Shown in pieces: positions 32,597-35,513 of a stretch of 35,513 nucleotides of DNA. This DNA comes from Micrococcales bacterium. Its GTDB lineage: Bacteria; Actinomycetota; Actinomycetes; Actinomycetales; CAWJMD01. The notes beneath the pieces are model-generated. The model worked only from the letters and a program-made list of their open reading frames with translations. It had not been told where the DNA came from and did no database searches. Position numbers and translations under genes: made by a program. The stretch covers positions 1 through 35,513 of the forward strand of contig PDSI01000056.1 of assembly GCA_002748415.1 (NCBI GenBank), in the 5' to 3' direction. The stretch's first letter is position 1. Every line of letters starts with the position of its first letter.

Positions 32597-33529
32597 ATGA
32601 CCGAACTGCATGTCGTCGTCGGCGCCGGAGGAATCGGCTGCAGCACGGCCCGGCACCTGCGGGACCTCGGCCATGAGGTGGTCGTGGTGTCCCGCAGCGG
32701 GACGCCGAAACCCGGGTTGCCGGTGGAGAAGGCCGACGCCCGCGACGCATCGGCGCTCGCCGCGCTGGCTCGCGGTGCGAGCAGCATCGTCAACGCGGTG
32801 AGCCCGAAGAAATACACCCGGTGGGAACACGACTGGCCGCCGGTTGCCGGCGCCCTCCTGTCCGCCGCCGAGGCCACCGGGGCGGGGCTGGTCACCGTGT
32901 CGAACCTCTACTGCTACGGGCGCGTCGACGCGCCGATGACTCCGGAAACGCCGGTGCGGCCCAACGGGGTCAAGGGCCAGGTCCGGGCCACCATGTGGGC
33001 CGATGCGCTGCAGGCTCACCAAGCGGGGCGGCTGCGGGCCACCGAACTGCGCGCCAGTGACTATTTCGGGGACGGTGCCGGCAAGGGCGTCAGCTACCTG
33101 AACTCTTACGTCATCGCGCCCGCGGCCGCCGGGCGGACCGTGCGGCTACCCCTGGGGCTGCCCGACGTCCCGCACACCTGGACCTACCTGGATGACATCG
33201 GGCGTTTCGCAGCCTTGCTGGCCACCGACTCCCGCAGCTGGGGGCAGGCGTGGCACGTGCCCAGCCCGCCCGCCCGAACCATCCGTGACGTGGCTCGGGA
33301 CGTCGCCGCCGTCGCCGGCCGCTCCGCGCCGCAAGTGCAGCCGTGGCCGTGTCCGGCGATCCGCGCGGCCCGGCTGTTCGTGCCCATCATGGCCGAGCTG
33401 GAGGAGACCCGGCACCAGTTCGAGCGGCCGTTCATCCTGGACGATTACCTTTCCCGGGACACGTTCGGGGTGACCGCAACCGACTGGGACGAGGCACTGC
33501 GGCGCACCTGCGATGCCGGAACCGAGTAG
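32597..33529 (+). CDS. NAD(P)-dependent epimerase/dehydratase-like protein
   Basis: Extended short-chain dehydrogenase-like protein of 310 residues. The N-terminal Rossmann motif GAGGIG (about residues 8-13) binds NAD(P). The later NLYCYGRVDAPMTPETPVRP and the HTWTYLDDIGRFAALLA are typical of atypical epimerase/NmrA-like family members. The classical YxxxK pair is not clear, because Tyr in NLYCYG is not followed by Lys at +4, so catalysis as a true epimerase is uncertain. I chose ATG 32597 with GAGGAA 5 bases ahead; a longer frame to 32477 runs through the promoter. Substrate unknown; divergent TetR control suggests induction by a small molecule. Confidence 0.8.
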   Translation: MTELHVVVGAGGIGCSTARHLRDLGHEVVVVSRSGTPKPGLPVEKADARDASALAALARGASSIVNAVSPKKYTRWEHDWPPVAGALLSAAEATGAGLVTVSNLYCYGRVDAPMTPETPVRPNGVKGQVRATMWADALQAHQAGRLRATELRASDYFGDGAGKGVSYLNSYVIAPAAAGRTVRLPLGLPDVPHTWTYLDDIGRFAALLATDSRSWGQAWHVPSPPARTIRDVARDVAAVAGRSAPQVQPWPCPAIRAARLFVPIMAELEETRHQFERPFILDDYLSRDTFGVTATDWDEALRRTCDAGTE

Positions 33530-33544
33530 CCCGGCGGTCAGGGC

Positions 33545-34498
33545 TCAGTGCGCGGAGGCGGAGTCCTGCTGGCCGCGTGCGGGCAGCAGGTGAACGATCG
33601 CGACGACGATCGCGCCCACCAGTAGGCCGGTGACCGCCGAGGCCAGCGTGTTGGTGCTCCACGCGAGGACGCTGCCGAACCCGCCATGAACGGCCTGGTG
33701 AACGGCCTTCTCCGCGTGGTGCACCAGATCGTACGGTGCGTGCCAGCCCAGTTCGCCCGCGCCGACCAGCAGGATATGACCGCCCACCCACAGCATCGCG
33801 ATGATGCCGATCGTCGACAACGCCGCCAGTACCTTGGGCATCGCCTTGACCAGGCCGCGGCCGAAGCGTTGCGAGCCTTCGGAGTCGCCCGCAGCCAAGT
33901 GCATGCCGATGTCGTCCGTCTTCACGATGAGCGCGACCGCGCCGTACACCAGGGCGGTGATGGCGAAGGCGACCACGACCAGGATGACCGCCCTGGCCAG
34001 CAGCGACTCATCACGCACCTCGTTCAGCGCGATGACCATGATCTCGGTGGACAGAATGAAGTCGGTGCGCACGGCGCCGGAGACCACCTGGTCCTCCTGT
34101 TTGCCGCCGGTGTCGACGGCGGGCTTGTCCGGCGGATGGTGCCCGCTGAGCTTCTCCCAGATCTTCTCCGCGCCTTCGAAGGAAAGGTAGGTGCCGCCGA
34201 GCATCAGGAGCGGGGTCAGCGCCCAGGGCAGCCACTGGCTCATGACGAGGATCGCGGGCAGGATGAACAGCAGTTTGTTGCGGATGGAGCCGGTGGCGAT
34301 CTTGCGGATGATCGGTAGCTCGCGGCTGGGGTCCAGGCCGGTGACGTACCGGGGGGTCACCGCGGCGTCGTCGACCACGACGCCCGCGGCCTTGGTGCTG
34401 GCCCGCCCCGCTGCGGCGGCCACGTCGTCGACGGAGGCAGCCGCCAGCCTGGCCAGAGCGGCGATGTCGTCGAGCAAGGCTGCAAGTCCGCCGGGCAT
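33545..34498 (-). CDS. DUF808 (YedI-like) membrane protein
   Basis: Integral membrane protein of 317 residues of the DUF808 family (E. coli YedI), function unknown. Matching blocks are LLDDIAALARLAAASVDD, DPSRELPIIRKIATGSIRNK, the helix with PWALTPLLMLGGTYLSFEGAEKIWE and DFILSTEIMVIAL. About six hydrophobic segments are visible. AGGAG lies 4 bases before the ATG. It is downstream of the DUF368 gene, 163 bases apart on the same strand, and converges on the epimerase-like gene with 15 bases between. No enzymatic motif is seen. Confidence 0.88.
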   Translation of the reverse strand: MPGGLAALLDDIAALARLAAASVDDVAAAAGRASTKAAGVVVDDAAVTPRYVTGLDPSRELPIIRKIATGSIRNKLLFILPAILVMSQWLPWALTPLLMLGGTYLSFEGAEKIWEKLSGHHPPDKPAVDTGGKQEDQVVSGAVRTDFILSTEIMVIALNEVRDESLLARAVILVVVAFAITALVYGAVALIVKTDDIGMHLAAGDSEGSQRFGRGLVKAMPKVLAALSTIGIIAMLWVGGHILLVGAGELGWHAPYDLVHHAEKAVHQAVHGGFGSVLAWSTNTLASAVTGLLVGAIVVAIVHLLPARGQQDSASAH

Positions 34499-34661
34499 GA
34501 GTCTCCTGTCTGTTCCGGTGTCCTGGGCGCGCGGCTATCGACGCGTGGTCGGACCCATCATGCCTGAACCCGTCCCCGGGGCAAGGCTGTTACCGCAGTG
34601 CAGCGGGTCGTCGCCGAATGCTTCCACCGGCACATCGACAACGGTGTGCGCCCGGGTCCGT

Positions 34662-35513
34662 TCAGCGGCGAATACCGGCCGGCTCGTTGCTGGTGGCCAG
34701 TGCCCGTTCGGCCGCGACCGTGCCGGCCACGATGGTGGCACCGACGGCGAACATGAGCAGAACCAGCGGCCAGTTGTCCTGTGGCGCCAGTGCCGATCTG
34801 TCCTCGTGCTGCCAGGGCCACAGGGCCCGCAATGAGCCGAGCATCAGCCCGCTCATCACCAGGAGGGTGGCCCAGCCGTGCTCGCTCAGCAGTTTGTTCA
34901 GCAGCCGGACGAAGACCGAGATGCCGGTGACCGCGCCCAGCCCGAAGACGATGACGTAGCCGAGGTCGCGGTTGTCCACGGCAGCCAGAGTGGGTGCGTA
35001 CAGTCCCATCACCAGCAGCAGGTAGGAACCGGAGACGCCCGGTAGGGCCAGCGCACAGACGGCGACCGAGGCGGCCACGAAGATGACCGGAGCAGAGGGG
35101 TTCTCGACGTTTCCACCGCCCGGCATGCCGGACAACACGAACGCGACGGCGGCGGCGATGCCGACCAGCCCGGCGCCGACGGCGGCCGGCCCCGGCCGGT
35201 ATGCGCGAGCCATGCGCAGCGGCACGACCAGGCTGGCGGCGACCATTCCGGCGAACAGCGCGCGGGCCACCTGCGGGCTGCCCTCCACGAAGCCGTGCAT
35301 GACGCCCGCCAGGCTGACGACGATCAGCACCATTCCTGCCCCGAGCGGCGCCAGCAGGCTCCAATCCACAGTTCGCAGGGCGGCTTTGGCCCGGGCGAAC
35401 CGGTCGGGCCCGACCAGTAGGCCTTTCCCGGCCTCCACGATGCCGTCACCGGAGGCCAGCAGTCTGGGGTAGATACCGGTGACCAGAGCCACGGTCCCGC
35501 CGGATACTCCGGG
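34662..35513 (-). CDS. DUF368 (PopT-type) polyprenyl-phosphate transporter, 5' end outside window
   Basis: Polytopic membrane protein; 283 residues are visible and the frame is open to the window end, so the N-terminus is missing. The first visible residues give PGVSGGTVALVTGIYPRLL, the first half-repeat motif of the family; the second, LPGVSGSYLLLVMGLY, follows about 175 residues later, showing the internal duplication. DUF368 proteins (PopT) are one of two known families that return undecaprenyl/polyprenyl phosphate across the membrane for envelope synthesis. The apparent start at 35492 (GTG) is internal and should not be used. The nearby DUF808 gene is on the same strand. Confidence 0.9.
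   Translation of the reverse strand, partial: PGVSGGTVALVTGIYPRLLASGDGIVEAGKGLLVGPDRFARAKAALRTVDWSLLAPLGAGMVLIVVSLAGVMHGFVEGSPQVARALFAGMVAASLVVPLRMARAYRPGPAAVGAGLVGIAAAVAFVLSGMPGGGNVENPSAPVIFVAASVAVCALALPGVSGSYLLLVMGLYAPTLAAVDNRDLGYVIVFGLGAVTGISVFVRLLNKLLSEHGWATLLVMSGLMLGSLRALWPWQHEDRSALAPQDNWPLVLLMFAVGATIVAGTVAAERALATSNEPAGIRR

Noticed and set aside
32456..33022. N-terminal extension of the TetR frame
   Set aside because: It would run through the promoter and into the divergent epimerase-like gene; the helix-turn-helix sits normally at the N-terminus when the start is at 32455 or 32437.
33528..33545. AGCCC/GGGCT hairpin over two stop codons
   Set aside because: Only 5 bp; could arise by chance in this base composition.
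1..35513. Mobile elements, CRISPR arrays, tRNA or rRNA genes
   Set aside because: No transposase or integrase motif, regularly spaced repeat array or tRNA-like cloverleaf with CCA or T-loop pattern was seen on either strand by eye.

Overview
The window is chromosomal DNA of a high-GC actinobacterium. Signs are the strong G/C third-position bias, frequent GTG and TTG starts, many 4-base stop/start overlaps, actinobacterial-looking promoters and Tat-type leaders. I cannot name the genus from sequence alone. Genes are dense (about 31 protein genes, two of them cut by the window edges). I see no rRNA, tRNA, transposase, integrase or CRISPR array.

Region 1 (1-10020) begins with the tail of a TauE/SafE-type anion exporter and a strong bidirectional terminator. 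A polyhydroxyalkanoate (PHA) storage locus follows. On the minus strand, in transcription order, lie two acyl-CoA synthetases, a thiolase, a PHA synthase and a PhaB-like reductase. Divergent from them are a PhaZ-like depolymerase and an unrecognised protein that looks like a ferritin-like fold stripped of its carboxylate iron ligands. The two transcription units face away from a roughly 280 bp control region. There, each divergent promoter carries a related TetR-type palindrome inside its -35/-10 spacer, so one repressor probably sets both PHA synthesis and breakdown.

Region 2 (10020-15500) holds a CitE-like CoA-ester lyase, a PPK2 polyphosphate kinase, a secreted M23 peptidase, a YcaQ-type DNA glycosylase, a MetA homoserine acyltransferase and an AhpD/CMD-family protein overlapping it. 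MetA carries Glu111, which predicts acetyl-CoA use in spite of the usual 'succinyltransferase' name.

Region 3 (15507-20819) is a four-gene peptide-type ABC importer on the minus strand (binding lipoprotein, two permeases, fused double ATPase), with every junction an ATGA overlap.

Region 4 (21032-27650) combines serine biosynthesis (serC, serA) with a compact queuosine salvage set: tgt overlapping serA, then yhhQ, gluQRS and a pentapeptide-repeat gene on the opposite strand, followed by coaE. Import of the precursor, insertion into tRNA and glutamylation of Q-tRNA(Asp) are thus all encoded within about 3 kb.

Region 5 (27684-35513) has a PQQ-type sugar dehydrogenase lipoprotein with a likely leaderless start, an orphan ParB-like protein, a Tat-exported GH15-like hydrolase, a TetR regulator divergent from an NAD-dependent epimerase-like gene with direct repeats over the promoter, a DUF808 membrane protein and the 3' part of a DUF368 (PopT-type) polyprenyl-phosphate transporter that runs off the window.
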